A stretch of 23,757 bases of DNA, taken from Rhodanobacteraceae bacterium. GTDB lineage: Bacteria; Pseudomonadota; Gammaproteobacteria; Xanthomonadales; Xanthomonadaceae. Where the stretch lies: the NCBI GenBank assembly GCA_024233975.1, contig JACKOX010000035.1:1-23757 (forward strand), written 5' to 3'. Positions 1 through 7,962 of the stretch are shown piece after piece (position 1 is the first letter of the stretch; each line of letters begins with the position of its first letter). The notes beneath the pieces are model-generated. The model was not told where the DNA came from. It worked only from the letters and a program-made list of their open reading frames with translations, and made no database searches. A program made the translations under genes and the position numbers.

Positions 1-246
1 TTCAAGTGGGCTCATGTTGTCGTCAAGTCTTCGGTGCCGAGAGAATCATCTCCTTGCACGGGAAGTCCGCATGTCGCTGTTGGATAAGATGCTCGATATA
101 TCGCGCAAGGCGGGCGATATCTCTCACCACCGCGGCTATGCGGTGATAACGGTTCAGAGGCTGAGCGCGAAAGGAGCAACAGCCAGCAATCGTGTGAGTT
201 CGGAAGCGGCTCTCCTGGGTTGGCAGCCATTGCAGGACAGGCGACC
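1..246. other. Leader region before moeA, no confident gene
   Basis: I recognise no gene here. One open frame begins at ATG 71 behind a GGAAG sequence, runs 62 codons to 259 and overlaps the moeA start. Its product (beginning MSLLDKMLDISRKAG) resembles nothing I know, so I do not call it. The end of the stretch supplies the moeA ribosome binding site (AGGA at 234-237). The 5' neighbour lies outside the window. Confidence 0.4.
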
Positions 247-1500
247 ATGTCGCGGATGAACGATGTTCCGATGCGAATTGCACATCACGAAGCCGAAGGC
301 CTGCTGGATGATCTGGGCGAAGCCTTGCGTTTGTCAGCCAAGGTCATTGCGCCGAATGATTCCTTAGGCTGCGTGCTGGCCGAAGACGTGGTCGCGCCGA
401 TTGACCTGCCGCCGTTCGACAATTCGGCGATGGATGGCTTTGCGTATCGGCATGCCGATCTTGGTGATGCGGGCGGCCGGTTGCCACTGGTTGGCGAGCA
501 GTTTGCCGGTCGCGATCAGGGTGCGGCGCTGGGGCAGGGCGAGTGCCTGCGTATCACCACGGGTGCGCCGTTGCCGCAGGGCGCGGACAGCGTGGCAATC
601 AAGGAGGATTGCCGGGTTGTCGATAGCGAAGATCATCAAACCTGGGTTGAGCTGCCGGCGGGGCTGAAAGCAGGTGCACATCGGCGCCCGGCTGGCGAAG
701 ACGCCAAGGCGGGCGATGTGGTGATGTCGGCCGGGCAGGTGATTGATGCCTCGCGGCTGGGCGTGCTGGCGGCGCTGGGGCTGACGTCGGTAACCGTGGC
801 GAGCGAGCCGCGCGTAGCCGTGTTCAGCAGCGGCGACGAACTGCGTCCTGCTGGTGAGCCGTTGGCGCCCGGCGAGATTCACGATTCCAACGGACCGATG
901 CTGTCCGCGCTGCTGGCGGAAGAGGGCATCGCCATCGCTTCGCTCGGCAGTTTGCCGGATGATCCGGCCGCGATCCGCTCGCGGCTGGCCGAGGCGGCGA
1001 AAGATCACGACCTGATCATCACCTGCGGCGGCGTGTCGGCGGGCGAAAAGGATCACATCACCGCCACGCTCGCTGAACTCGGCGAGATCGTGTTCTGGAA
1101 GGTGCGTATCAAACCGGGCATGCCGCTGTTGTGTGGCCGCATCGGCGATTGTGCGGTGCTTGGCCTGCCGGGCAATCCGGTGTCGGTGCTGGTGACCTGG
1201 CTGGTTTTCGGGCGACACCTGCTCGACGCCATGCAGGGCCGGAGCGAGCCGCGCCCGCGCCTGCGGGCACGTCTCAGCGAAGCGCTGCACAAGCGTCATT
1301 CGCGCATGGAATTCCAGCGCGGGCATTTGTTGGTCGACGAGCAGGGCACGCTGTGGATCGCGCCCGACCCCGCCACGCCATCGAATCGTCTATGCGCGGC
1401 GGCCGCCGCGAACGCACTGTTTGTCGTGGCTGAACGCGAGCAGCAGTTGGCCAAGGGTGCGGTGGTGGAGGTGGTTCCGCTTCGCGGATTTGGCGTCTAG
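247..1500 (+). CDS. MoeA, molybdopterin molybdenumtransferase
   Basis: MoeA inserts molybdate into adenylylated molybdopterin in the cytoplasm, the last common step of molybdenum cofactor synthesis. The 417-residue product is close to the 411 of E. coli MoeA. Family motifs appear in order: DLPPFDNSAMDGFAYR near the N-terminus, ITTGAPLPQGADSV, the MoCF-domain stretch SSGDELRPAGEPLAPG, ITCGGVSAGEKDH, FWKVRIKPGMPLL and GLPGNPVSVLV. An open frame reaches back to TTG 220. I chose ATG 247 because AGGA at 234-237 is well spaced for it; ATG 256 and 271 are in-frame alternatives. moeB follows 141 bases downstream on the same strand, so the pair forms a molybdenum-cofactor cluster, although moeB may also have its own promoter. 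Confidence 0.95.
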   Translation: MSRMNDVPMRIAHHEAEGLLDDLGEALRLSAKVIAPNDSLGCVLAEDVVAPIDLPPFDNSAMDGFAYRHADLGDAGGRLPLVGEQFAGRDQGAALGQGECLRITTGAPLPQGADSVAIKEDCRVVDSEDHQTWVELPAGLKAGAHRRPAGEDAKAGDVVMSAGQVIDASRLGVLAALGLTSVTVASEPRVAVFSSGDELRPAGEPLAPGEIHDSNGPMLSALLAEEGIAIASLGSLPDDPAAIRSRLAEAAKDHDLIITCGGVSAGEKDHITATLAELGEIVFWKVRIKPGMPLLCGRIGDCAVLGLPGNPVSVLVTWLVFGRHLLDAMQGRSEPRPRLRARLSEALHKRHSRMEFQRGHLLVDEQGTLWIAPDPATPSNRLCAAAAANALFVVAEREQQLAKGAVVEVVPLRGFGV

Positions 1501-1629
1501 GAAAGACTTCATGAGCTGGGTTCTCGCCGGCCGGGGAACGAAGAGTCGAATTGCGGTCAATTCCATGCGGCCTCGAAGCTTCCCACTCGATCGTCTCGCG
1601 AACACCAAGCTCTTCAACGCCCAACGCGC

Positions 1630-1635
1630 GATAAT
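1630..1635 (+). promoter_or_regulatory. Putative -10 box giving a leaderless moeB mRNA
   Basis: GATAAT ends exactly six bases before the moeB ATG, and no Shine-Dalgarno sequence lies between them. A start site at normal distance from this box would fall on or next to the ATG, giving a leaderless message. No convincing -35 box is visible, so this is an inference from one hexamer. Confidence 0.35.
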
Positions 1636-1641
1636 CCCGCC

Positions 1642-2766
1642 ATGAGCGATCACGATATCGAATGCATCAGCCCGGCCGAGGCCCTGAAGCGCCTGCGCGA
1701 AGGCGCTCGCTTGATCGACGTGCGTGACGCACACGAGTTTGCCGTCCGGCATGCCCGAGGCGCGCGCAACGTGCCGAGGGAGCGGCTGATTGCCGAGCCC
1801 CACCGCGATCTGGGCGACGAGGCGGTCTGCCTGCTGATCTGCCAGAGCGGCAAGCGCTCGCTGGATGCGGCGGCGGCCTTGCGGGCGAAAGGCTTCCGCG
1901 TGATGTCGGTGGAAGGTGGCACCAGCCGATGGGCGTTCGAGGGCTTGCCGGTCAACGAAGCTGGCGACGCCGATTTCCGGCAACGCTACGCGCGTCACCT
2001 GAGCCTGCCGGAAGTCGGTCTGGCTGGTCAGCAGCGCTTGGAAAAGGCGCGGGTGACGCTGATCGGCGCCGGTGGCCTGGGATCACCGGCAGCCTTCTAT
2101 CTGGCCGCGGCTGGCGTCGGTCATCTGCGACTGGTGGATGATGATCGCGTCGAACGCAGCAACCTGCAGCGGCAGATTGCGCATGCCGACGACCGCGTTG
2201 GCCAGCCCAAGGTGCAGTCCGCTGCGCAGAGCCTGTCCGCGCTCAATCCGCGCTGCCGCATCGAGCCGGTGCAGGCGAGGGCGTCTGCCGACAACATCGA
2301 ATCGCTGCTGGCCGGCAGCGACGTGGTGGTGGATGGCGCCGACAACTTCCCGGCGCGCTATCTTCTCAACGATGCCTGCGTGAAGCTCGGCCTGCCGCTG
2401 GTGTACGGCGCAGTGCATCGCTTCGAGGGGCAGGCGAGTGTCTTCGATGCCGGGCGCCATCGCGGCGAGGCGCCGTGTTACCGCTGTCTGTTCCCAGAGC
2501 CACCACCGGCTGACGCCGCGCCGAACTGCAGCGAAGCCGGTGTACTGGGCGTGCTGCCCGGCCTGGTCGGCATGATCCAGGCGACGGAAGCGCTGAAGCT
2601 GATGCTCGGTATCGGAGACAGCCTGACCGGACGATTGCTGCACGTCGACGCGCTGTCGATGCGCTTTCGTGAGACGCGGTTGCGCGCTGATCCGGATTGC
2701 CCGGTCTGTGCTCCAGGTCGTGAATTCGCCGGTTACCCGGATTACCAGCAGTTCTGCGCCGGTTGA
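1642..2766 (+). CDS. MoeB-type adenylyltransferase with N-terminal rhodanese domain
   Basis: This E1-like enzyme adenylylates the C-terminus of a ubiquitin-like sulfur carrier (MoaD in the molybdopterin pathway) so it can be thiocarboxylated. The 374-residue product has two parts. Residues about 8-105 are a rhodanese domain (LIDVRDAHEFAVRHARGARN, active-site loop CQSGKRS). Residues about 115-374 are a ThiF/MoeB fold: nucleotide-binding GAGGLGSPAAFYLAAAGVG, catalytic region DGADNFPARYLLND, and zinc cysteine pairs CYRC and CPVC. E. coli MoeB (249 residues) lacks the rhodanese part, and eukaryotic MOCS3-type enzymes carry it at the C-terminus. The fused rhodanese could supply persulfide sulfur directly. 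Next to moeA, a role in molybdopterin synthesis is most likely; ThiF-like sulfur transfer for thiamin is an alternative. Confidence 0.9.
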   Translation: MSDHDIECISPAEALKRLREGARLIDVRDAHEFAVRHARGARNVPRERLIAEPHRDLGDEAVCLLICQSGKRSLDAAAALRAKGFRVMSVEGGTSRWAFEGLPVNEAGDADFRQRYARHLSLPEVGLAGQQRLEKARVTLIGAGGLGSPAAFYLAAAGVGHLRLVDDDRVERSNLQRQIAHADDRVGQPKVQSAAQSLSALNPRCRIEPVQARASADNIESLLAGSDVVVDGADNFPARYLLNDACVKLGLPLVYGAVHRFEGQASVFDAGRHRGEAPCYRCLFPEPPPADAAPNCSEAGVLGVLPGLVGMIQATEALKLMLGIGDSLTGRLLHVDALSMRFRETRLRADPDCPVCAPGREFAGYPDYQQFCAG

Positions 2767-2779
2767 TCCGCTTGCGGAT
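2766..2779. terminator. Small palindrome shared by two convergent stop codons
   Basis: A perfect inverted repeat, ATCCGC-TT-GCGGAT, fills the 12-base gap between moeB and the DUF1244 gene. Its outer bases are the last base of the moeB TGA and of the DUF1244 TAA. It could act as a short bidirectional terminator. The stem is short and a T-run (about 2789-2793) lies some way off on the plus strand, so function is uncertain. Confidence 0.4.
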
Positions 2780-3081
2780 TACTCTGCCTTTTTCCGGGCC
2801 TGGAATGCCGCCAGCTGTTCCGGCGTGGCTTCGCGCTGGTGCCTGGCCTTCCAGTCGGCAAACGGCTCGCCGTAAATGACCTCACGGGCCTGGTCGCGAT
2901 TCAGCGCCACGCCTTGCTCGTCCGCCGCTTCCTGATACCAGTCGGCCAGGCAGTTACGGCAGAAACCGGCAAGGATCATCAGGTCGATGTTCTGCACGTC
3001 CGGCTCGCGATTGATCAGGTGGTTGCGCAGGCGGCGGAATACGGCGGCTTCAATCTCGGTCGTGTTGGCAGTGTCGCTCAT
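2779..3081 (-). CDS. DUF1244 family protein
   Basis: A 100-residue cytoplasmic protein of the DUF1244 family, function unknown. The hallmark is the central stretch DVQNIDLMILAGFCRNCLAD (about residues 28-47) with its closely spaced CRNC cysteines, followed by WYQEAADEQG and the motif YGEPFADWKARHQ. The length is typical of the family. GGAG sits eight bases before the ATG, supporting this start. The gene is convergent with moeB and divergent from folD, so it has its own promoter somewhere in 3082-3206. Whether the two cysteines bind metal or act in redox cannot be told from sequence. Confidence 0.88.
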   Translation of the reverse strand: MSDTANTTEIEAAVFRRLRNHLINREPDVQNIDLMILAGFCRNCLADWYQEAADEQGVALNRDQAREVIYGEPFADWKARHQREATPEQLAAFQARKKAE

Positions 3082-3141
3082 GTCGCTCTCCAGTTCGATG
3101 CTGGAAGACTAGCGCAGTTGGCAGCCACCGCGGCGAAAGTG

Positions 3142-3158
3142 GGATGCGGTTCGCATCC
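3142..3158. promoter_or_regulatory. Palindrome between DUF1244 and folD
   Basis: A perfect inverted repeat, GGATGCG-GTT-CGCATCC, lies between the divergent DUF1244 and folD genes, with its right arm about 17 bases before a GATAAT box. The placement over the -35 region of folD suits an operator. No regulator can be named from the sequence. Confidence 0.4.
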
Positions 3159-3174
3159 AGACGGTGCTATCGGC

Positions 3175-3180
3175 GATAAT
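3175..3180 (+). promoter_or_regulatory. Putative -10 box of folD
   Basis: GATAAT lies 26 bases before the folD ATG. The best -35 match I see is TTCGCA (3150-3155) with a long 19-base spacer, inside the palindrome at 3142-3158. Promoter assignment is tentative. Confidence 0.4.
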
Positions 3181-3206
3181 TCGCCTTTCGATTTCGGGAA
3201 ACATGC

Positions 3207-4079
3207 ATGCCGGCGCGATTGCTGGACGGGCGGCGAATTGCCGATGAACTGCTGGAACGACTGACGCGGCGGGTGTCCGCACGCGTTGAGGCCGGCCGTG
3301 GATCGCCGGGTCTGGCGGTGATCTTCGTGGGCGCCGACCCGGCCTCGGCGGTCTACGTGCGCAACAAGCGCCGTGCCTGCGAGCGCGTGGGCATCGTCGC
3401 CTTCGACCATGACCTGCCGACGGAAACCCCGGAATCCGAGCTGATTGCGCTGATCGACCAGCTGAACGCCGATCCGGCCGTCAACGGCATCCTCGTGCAG
3501 CTGCCGCTGCCGCCGCATATGGATGCCAGCAAGCTGATCAACCGCATCGATCCGGACAAGGACGTGGACGGTTTCCACGCGGCCAATGTCGGGCGGCTCG
3601 CGCTGCGCCAGCTCGGCCTGCGGCCTTGTACGCCGAAGGGCATCACCACGCTGCTGGCACATACCGACCGCCCCGTACGCGGCAAGCATGCGGTGATTGT
3701 CGGTGTGTCCAATCATGTCGGCCGGCCGATGGCGCTGGAGCTGCTGATTGCCGGTTGCACAACCACGTGCTGCCACAAGTTCACGCCGCGCGAGGAGCTG
3801 CAGCGCCATGTCGGCGAGGCAGATATCGTGGTCGTCGCCGTGGGTCGGCCCGGTCTGGTTCCCGGCGAGTGGGTCAAGCCGGGTGCGGTGGTGATTGATG
3901 TCGGCATCAACCGGCTGGAAGACGGCAGCCTGGCCGGTGACGTTGGTTTCGATGCCGCGCTGGAGAAGGCCGCATGGATCACACCGGTGCCAGGCGGCGT
4001 GGGCCCGATGACAGTTGCAACATTGATGGAGAACACTGTCGAAGCTGCTGAACTGGCTGACAGGAACGCAATCGCATGA
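3207..4079 (+). CDS. FolD, methylenetetrahydrofolate dehydrogenase/cyclohydrolase
   Basis: FolD interconverts 5,10-methylene-, methenyl- and 10-formyl-tetrahydrofolate with NADP in the cytoplasm, supplying one-carbon units for purines and formyl-methionine. The 290-residue product matches the usual length (E. coli 288). Visible landmarks are the catalytic YVRNK (Tyr50, Lys54), VQLPLPPHMD, IDPDKDVDGFH, PCTPKGI, the nucleotide-binding GVSNHVGRPMALELL and the C-terminal PGGVGPMTVATLMENT. GGGA seven bases before ATG 3207 supports this start. The stop overlaps the next gene by four bases (ATGA), so folD heads an operon with the TRAP transport genes, an association with no obvious metabolic link. 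Confidence 0.96.
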   Translation: MPARLLDGRRIADELLERLTRRVSARVEAGRGSPGLAVIFVGADPASAVYVRNKRRACERVGIVAFDHDLPTETPESELIALIDQLNADPAVNGILVQLPLPPHMDASKLINRIDPDKDVDGFHAANVGRLALRQLGLRPCTPKGITTLLAHTDRPVRGKHAVIVGVSNHVGRPMALELLIAGCTTTCCHKFTPREELQRHVGEADIVVVAVGRPGLVPGEWVKPGAVVIDVGINRLEDGSLAGDVGFDAALEKAAWITPVPGGVGPMTVATLMENTVEAAELADRNAIA

Positions 4080-4954
4080 ATTTCACATCCGACCGCGCTC
4101 GCCAGCTGAAACTGGGTTTCTGCCTGGCCGTGGCCACGACGCTGCTGGGTGGTTGCGCCGGGCTGGTGTCGAAGGCCACCGACCGCATGGCCACCAACCT
4201 GGGCAACGCCGTCCTCAACCAGGACGATCCGGCCACCGTGCGCGATGGCCTGCCGGCCTACCTGCTGCTGCTCGATGGTCTGCTCGAAGGTAGTCCGGAC
4301 AGCCCGGCGCTGCTGGCCAGCAGCTCGCGCATGTATTCCTCCTACGCGGGCAGCTTTGTTCACGACAACATCCGCGCCAAGCGACTCAGCAAGAAGGCGC
4401 TGGATCGTGCCTGGAAGGCGCTGTGCATCAAGCCGGGCGAGGTCTGTGCGTTGAAGGACCTGGGTTTCGAGGAATTCGCCGATGCAGCGGCACGCCTGGA
4501 TGACGGGCAGATCGAAGGCGCCTATCTGCTGGGTTCGGCCTGGGCCACTTACATCCAGGCGCGACGTGACGACTGGGTTGCCATCGCCGACATTCCGAAG
4601 GTTGATTCGCTGCTGCAGCGCGTCGCCGCGCGCCGCCCGGACATCGATCACGGCATGGCCTGGGTCTATCTGGGCGTACTCAACTCGCTGCGCCCGGCTG
4701 CTGTGGGCGGGGAGCCGGAGAAGGGCCGCGCCGCCTTCGAGCGGGCCGTTGACCTGAGCGATGGCCGCAACCTGATGGCCAAGACCCTGTTCGCCGAGTT
4801 CTACGCACGGCTGGTGTTCGACCAGGAGCTGCACGACCAGCTGCTGAACGAGGTGATCAGCGCCGATCCCGATTCGCCCGGGCTCACGCTGAGCAATGTG
4901 CTGGCGCAGGATCGGGCCAAGGAACTGCTGGCGGGTTCAGCGGACTATTTCTGA
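4076..4954 (+). CDS. TatT-family lipoprotein of a TRAP (TPAT) transporter
   Basis: A 292-residue lipoprotein of the TRAP-transporter TatT component family. TatT was defined in Treponema pallidum as a TPR-rich lipoprotein that pairs with the periplasmic binding protein of TRAP systems (TPATs). The N-terminus has a hydrophobic signal (about residues 11-26) and the lipobox LLGGC with Cys27. Ala at position +2 predicts outer-membrane anchoring. The rest is Ala/Leu-rich and helical, as expected for TPR-like repeats; recognisable family stretches are LLLLDGLLEGSPDSPALL near residue 60, and AWVYLGVLNSLRP and GRNLMAKTLFAEFYARLV in the C-terminal half. The start overlaps folD by four bases, and genes for the binding protein and membrane subunits follow, which strongly supports the assignment. 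The substrate is unknown. Confidence 0.85.
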   Translation: MNFTSDRARQLKLGFCLAVATTLLGGCAGLVSKATDRMATNLGNAVLNQDDPATVRDGLPAYLLLLDGLLEGSPDSPALLASSSRMYSSYAGSFVHDNIRAKRLSKKALDRAWKALCIKPGEVCALKDLGFEEFADAAARLDDGQIEGAYLLGSAWATYIQARRDDWVAIADIPKVDSLLQRVAARRPDIDHGMAWVYLGVLNSLRPAAVGGEPEKGRAAFERAVDLSDGRNLMAKTLFAEFYARLVFDQELHDQLLNEVISADPDSPGLTLSNVLAQDRAKELLAGSADYF

Positions 4955-5054
4955 GTCGTCATCGTGACTGTCGATCGGCTGGCCGATGCAGCGGCTCGCG
5001 AAGCGACATACAAAACCGTATAGTTCAGTTATTAATTTCAACTCCAAAGTGACC

Positions 5055-6056
5055 ATGTCCAAACTCCTGAAAGCCATCGCCGGCGGTTTGCTGCTGGCGG
5101 CCACGGCGCTGCCGGTATCCGCAGCGACGCTGAAGATCGCCAGCCTCGCGCCTGACGGCTCCACCTGGATGAACGAAATGCGTGCCGCTGGCGAGCGCAT
5201 CGATGCCGCCACTGAAGGGCGCGTCAAGGTGAAGTTCTATCCGGGCGGCGTCATGGGCAACGACACCACCGTGCTGCGCAAGATCCGCCTCGGCCAGCTC
5301 CAGGGCGCGGCGTTGACCGGCAGCGAGCTCTCGATCCTGTACAAGGACGCGCAGATCTACAGCGTGCCGTTCCTGTTCCGTGACGACGCCGAGGTGGATG
5401 CTATTCGCAAGGTGGTTGACCCGATGCTGCGCGAGGGTTTCACGGCGAAGGGTTTCCACGTCCTGAGCATCACCGGCGTGGGTTTTGCCTATCTGATGAG
5501 CGTGCCGGACGTGCGTAGCAAGACCGACCTGCAGAAGGGCAAGGTATGGGTGCCGCAGAACGACACCATCGCCGAAATCACCTTCCGCGAGGGCGGCGTG
5601 GAGCCGATTCCGCTGCCGCTGTCGGATGCCTTCACCGGCCTGCAGACCGGCTTGATTGACACCGTGGCCACCACGCCGACGGCGGCGATTGCCCTGCAGT
5701 GGCACACCAAGTTGAAGCATCTGGTTGATATGCCGCTGAGTTACGTCGTCGGCTACGTGATGCTGGACCAGAAGGCCTACATGAAGCTGTCCGAGGCTGA
5801 TCGCGCGGCCGTCGACGCGGAGTTCGCCAAGGGCGCCGCCAATATCGATGCGGCCAATCGTAGCGACAACCAGAAGGCCTTCGAAGCGCTGCAGGAGATC
5901 GGTCTCAAGGTGTTCAAGCCGGATGCAGAAGAGGCCGCGCTGTGGCGTGATGTCGGCAAGCGAGCGCTCGACAAGCTGGTGGCGGACAAGGCCTTCACCG
6001 CGCCGGTTCTCGGTGCCATCGAAGGCCAGCTGGCCAAGCAGCGCGCCGCCGAGTGA
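5055..6056 (+). CDS. DctP-type TRAP substrate-binding protein
   Basis: Periplasmic solute receptor of a TRAP transporter, 333 residues. A signal peptide is clear: Lys-rich start, hydrophobic core and a likely cleavage after VSA (residue 23). The mature protein starts like other DctP proteins (LKIASLAPDGSTWMNEM) and carries FYPGGVMGNDTTVLRKIRLG and ALQWHTKLKHLVD. Where most family members have a KxR-type arginine that pairs with the substrate carboxylate, this protein reads GKVWVPQND, so that arginine seems absent. The open frame extends to 4986, but ATG 5055 is the start that puts the signal peptide at the N-terminus. The ribosome site is weak (AAAG). A TATAGT hexamer at 5019-5024 could be a local -10 box. 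The dctQ GTG overlaps the stop by four bases. Confidence 0.92.
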   Translation: MSKLLKAIAGGLLLAATALPVSAATLKIASLAPDGSTWMNEMRAAGERIDAATEGRVKVKFYPGGVMGNDTTVLRKIRLGQLQGAALTGSELSILYKDAQIYSVPFLFRDDAEVDAIRKVVDPMLREGFTAKGFHVLSITGVGFAYLMSVPDVRSKTDLQKGKVWVPQNDTIAEITFREGGVEPIPLPLSDAFTGLQTGLIDTVATTPTAAIALQWHTKLKHLVDMPLSYVVGYVMLDQKAYMKLSEADRAAVDAEFAKGAANIDAANRSDNQKAFEALQEIGLKVFKPDAEEAALWRDVGKRALDKLVADKAFTAPVLGAIEGQLAKQRAAE

Positions 6057-6604
6057 CTGCAGCCTCCGCCACGCCGTCTGCGTCGCGCTGGGTGCGCCTC
6101 CTCCATCGCGCGGAGGACGGCCTGCTCGCGCTGATGCTGCTCGCTCTTCTCTTGCTGGCGGTTTCCCAGATCGCCCTTCGGGTGTTTTTCGATACCGGAC
6201 TGATCTGGTCGGAACCGGTTTCGCGCCTGCTGGTGCTCTGGCTGGCGCTGCTCGGCGGACTGGCGGCCACCCGCGAAGGCAAGCACATCGCCATCGATGC
6301 ACTGCCACGCTTGTTGCCGCCGCTGTGGCGCCGGATCGCCTGGTCGGTGTCGCAGCTCGGCGCTGCCGCGATCACAGGCACGCTTGCCTGGTATTCGATC
6401 AGCATGATCCAGCTCGAGCGCGAGATGCCGACCTACCTGGTCGGTACCTTGCCGAACTGGGTCGGCATGCTGGTGTTGCCGTTCGGCTTCGGCCTGATGG
6501 CCCTGCGTTTCCTGATTTCTTCGGCCACGCATGGGCCCGCGGCGACGCCCGAGCTGTCGCCTGAACTGGCCGACCTAGACGACAACCCGTCGGTGAAGTC
6601 ATGA
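6053..6604 (+). CDS. DctQ-type TRAP small permease subunit
   Basis: Small inner-membrane subunit of the TRAP transporter, 183 residues, with four predicted membrane helices (about residues 22-44, 52-75, 90-115 and 130-155). The family signature is visible: a conserved Trp/Glu/Arg segment (LIWSEPVSRLLVLWLALLGG) followed by ATREGKHIAIDAL. The gene starts with GTG inside the dctP stop (overlap GTGA) and ends in an ATGA overlap with dctM, so the subunits are translationally coupled. It should form the membrane complex with DctM. Confidence 0.93.
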   Translation: MTAASATPSASRWVRLLHRAEDGLLALMLLALLLLAVSQIALRVFFDTGLIWSEPVSRLLVLWLALLGGLAATREGKHIAIDALPRLLPPLWRRIAWSVSQLGAAAITGTLAWYSISMIQLEREMPTYLVGTLPNWVGMLVLPFGFGLMALRFLISSATHGPAATPELSPELADLDDNPSVKS

Positions 6605-7884
6605 GCGACCTGCTGCCCTGGCTGATCGTCGCGCTGCTCGCGGCACTTGGCGCACCGCTGTTCGCGCTGATCGCTGCTGCTGCGTTGATCGGCTTCCACG
6701 CTGCCGGGTATGACCTGACCGTTGTCGCCGTGGAGTTCTATCGCCTGAGCGAGCTGCCGGGCCTGATCGCGATTCCGCTGTTCACGCTGGCCGGTTACCT
6801 GCTGGGGGAGAGCGGGGCGCCGAAGCGACTGGTTCGCCTGTCCAACGCCTTGCTGGGCTGGTTGCCGGGCGGCCTCGCCATCGTGGCATTGGTGGCCTGC
6901 GCGCTGTTCACGGCGTTCACTGGGGCGTCCGGCGTCACTATCGTCGCCATGGGTGGCCTGTTGTTCCCGGCCTTGGCCCACGCCGGCTATCGCGAGCGCT
7001 TCAATCTCGGTCTGATTACCAGTTCCGGTTCGCTGGGTCTGCTGTTCGCGCCATCCTTGCCGCTCATTCTCTATGGCTTCGTCGCAGGCCAGCTGGGTAC
7101 GGATCCACCGGTGACGGTGGAGTCATTGTTCCTCGCCGGCCTGCTGCCGGGCCTGCTGATGGTTGGCCTGCTGTCGCTATACGCGATGTGGAATGGACGT
7201 CATCTTGTCGCGGAAACTCGAAAGTTCGATGCCCGTGAACTGCGTGACGCACTGCTGGATGCTGGCTGGGAACTGCCGCTGCCGTTCCTGGTGCTGGGCG
7301 GCATTTATTCCGGCGTGCTGGCGGCCAGTGAGGCCGCGGCCGTCACCGCGCTGTACGTGCTGGTCGTCGCCACGTTGATCAAGCGCGAAATCGGCTTGCG
7401 TAAGCTGATCGACACCATGTCCGAGGCCATGCGCCTGGTTGGTGCGATCCTGCTGATCCTGGGCGTCGCACTGGCACTCAGCAACTGGCTGGTCGACCAG
7501 GAAGTGCCATCGCGCCTCTTCGAATTCCTGCAGGAGCATGTCGACAGCCCGCTGGCGTTCCTGCTGCTGCTGAACCTGTTCCTGCTGGTCGTCGGCATGC
7601 TGCTCGACGTATTTTCCGCCGTGGTCATTCTGGTGCCATTGCTGGTGCCGGTCGCGCTGGGCTACGGCATCGACCCGGTACACTTGGGCATCATCCTGCT
7701 GGCCAACCTGCAGCTGGGCTATTTCACCCCGCCAGTGGGCATGAACCTGTTCATCGCCAGCTACCGCTTCGACGTCCCGGTGACGAAGCTGGTCCGCAGC
7801 TGCATCCCGTTCTTCCTGATCCTGGCCTTCGCCGTGCTGCTTATTACCTACTGGCCGGCACTGTCATTGGCGCTGGTTCGATAG
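6601..7884 (+). CDS. DctM-type TRAP large permease subunit
   Basis: Large inner-membrane subunit forming the transport path, usually driven by a sodium gradient. The product is 427 residues and highly hydrophobic, with about a dozen membrane segments as in the family. Characteristic pieces are IPLFTLAGYLLGESG, FTAFTGASGVTIVAMGGLLF (the SGxS-like region), LGLLFAPSLPLILYGFVAG and LLANLQLGYFTPPVGMNLF near the C-terminus. It overlaps dctQ by four bases and completes the folD-tatT-dctPQM unit. No terminator with a T-run is visible before the guaB promoter. Confidence 0.95.
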   Translation: MSDLLPWLIVALLAALGAPLFALIAAAALIGFHAAGYDLTVVAVEFYRLSELPGLIAIPLFTLAGYLLGESGAPKRLVRLSNALLGWLPGGLAIVALVACALFTAFTGASGVTIVAMGGLLFPALAHAGYRERFNLGLITSSGSLGLLFAPSLPLILYGFVAGQLGTDPPVTVESLFLAGLLPGLLMVGLLSLYAMWNGRHLVAETRKFDARELRDALLDAGWELPLPFLVLGGIYSGVLAASEAAAVTALYVLVVATLIKREIGLRKLIDTMSEAMRLVGAILLILGVALALSNWLVDQEVPSRLFEFLQEHVDSPLAFLLLLNLFLLVVGMLLDVFSAVVILVPLLVPVALGYGIDPVHLGIILLANLQLGYFTPPVGMNLFIASYRFDVPVTKLVRSCIPFFLILAFAVLLITYWPALSLALVR

Positions 7885-7903
7885 CCAGCAGGCATTGTGC
7901 TGA

Positions 7904-7932
7904 TCGACCCGGCCCGCCGACACTGCTAAAAT
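7904..7932 (+). promoter_or_regulatory. Probable sigma-70 promoter of guaB
   Basis: TCGACC (7904-7909), a 17-base spacer, then TAAAAT (7927-7932) preceded by TGC, which makes it an extended -10. It lies 30 bases before the guaB ATG. The message would have a short leader with a strong AGGAG site (7949-7953). Confidence 0.6.
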
Positions 7933-7962
7933 TGCCGGTTTACCCAGCAGGAGCGGAGCGGC

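Noticed and set aside
3687..3790. FolD motif GVSNHVGRP instead of GRSNIVGRP, considered as a loss of function
   Set aside because: E. coli FolD also lacks the Arg here (GASNIVGRP), so this is normal variation.
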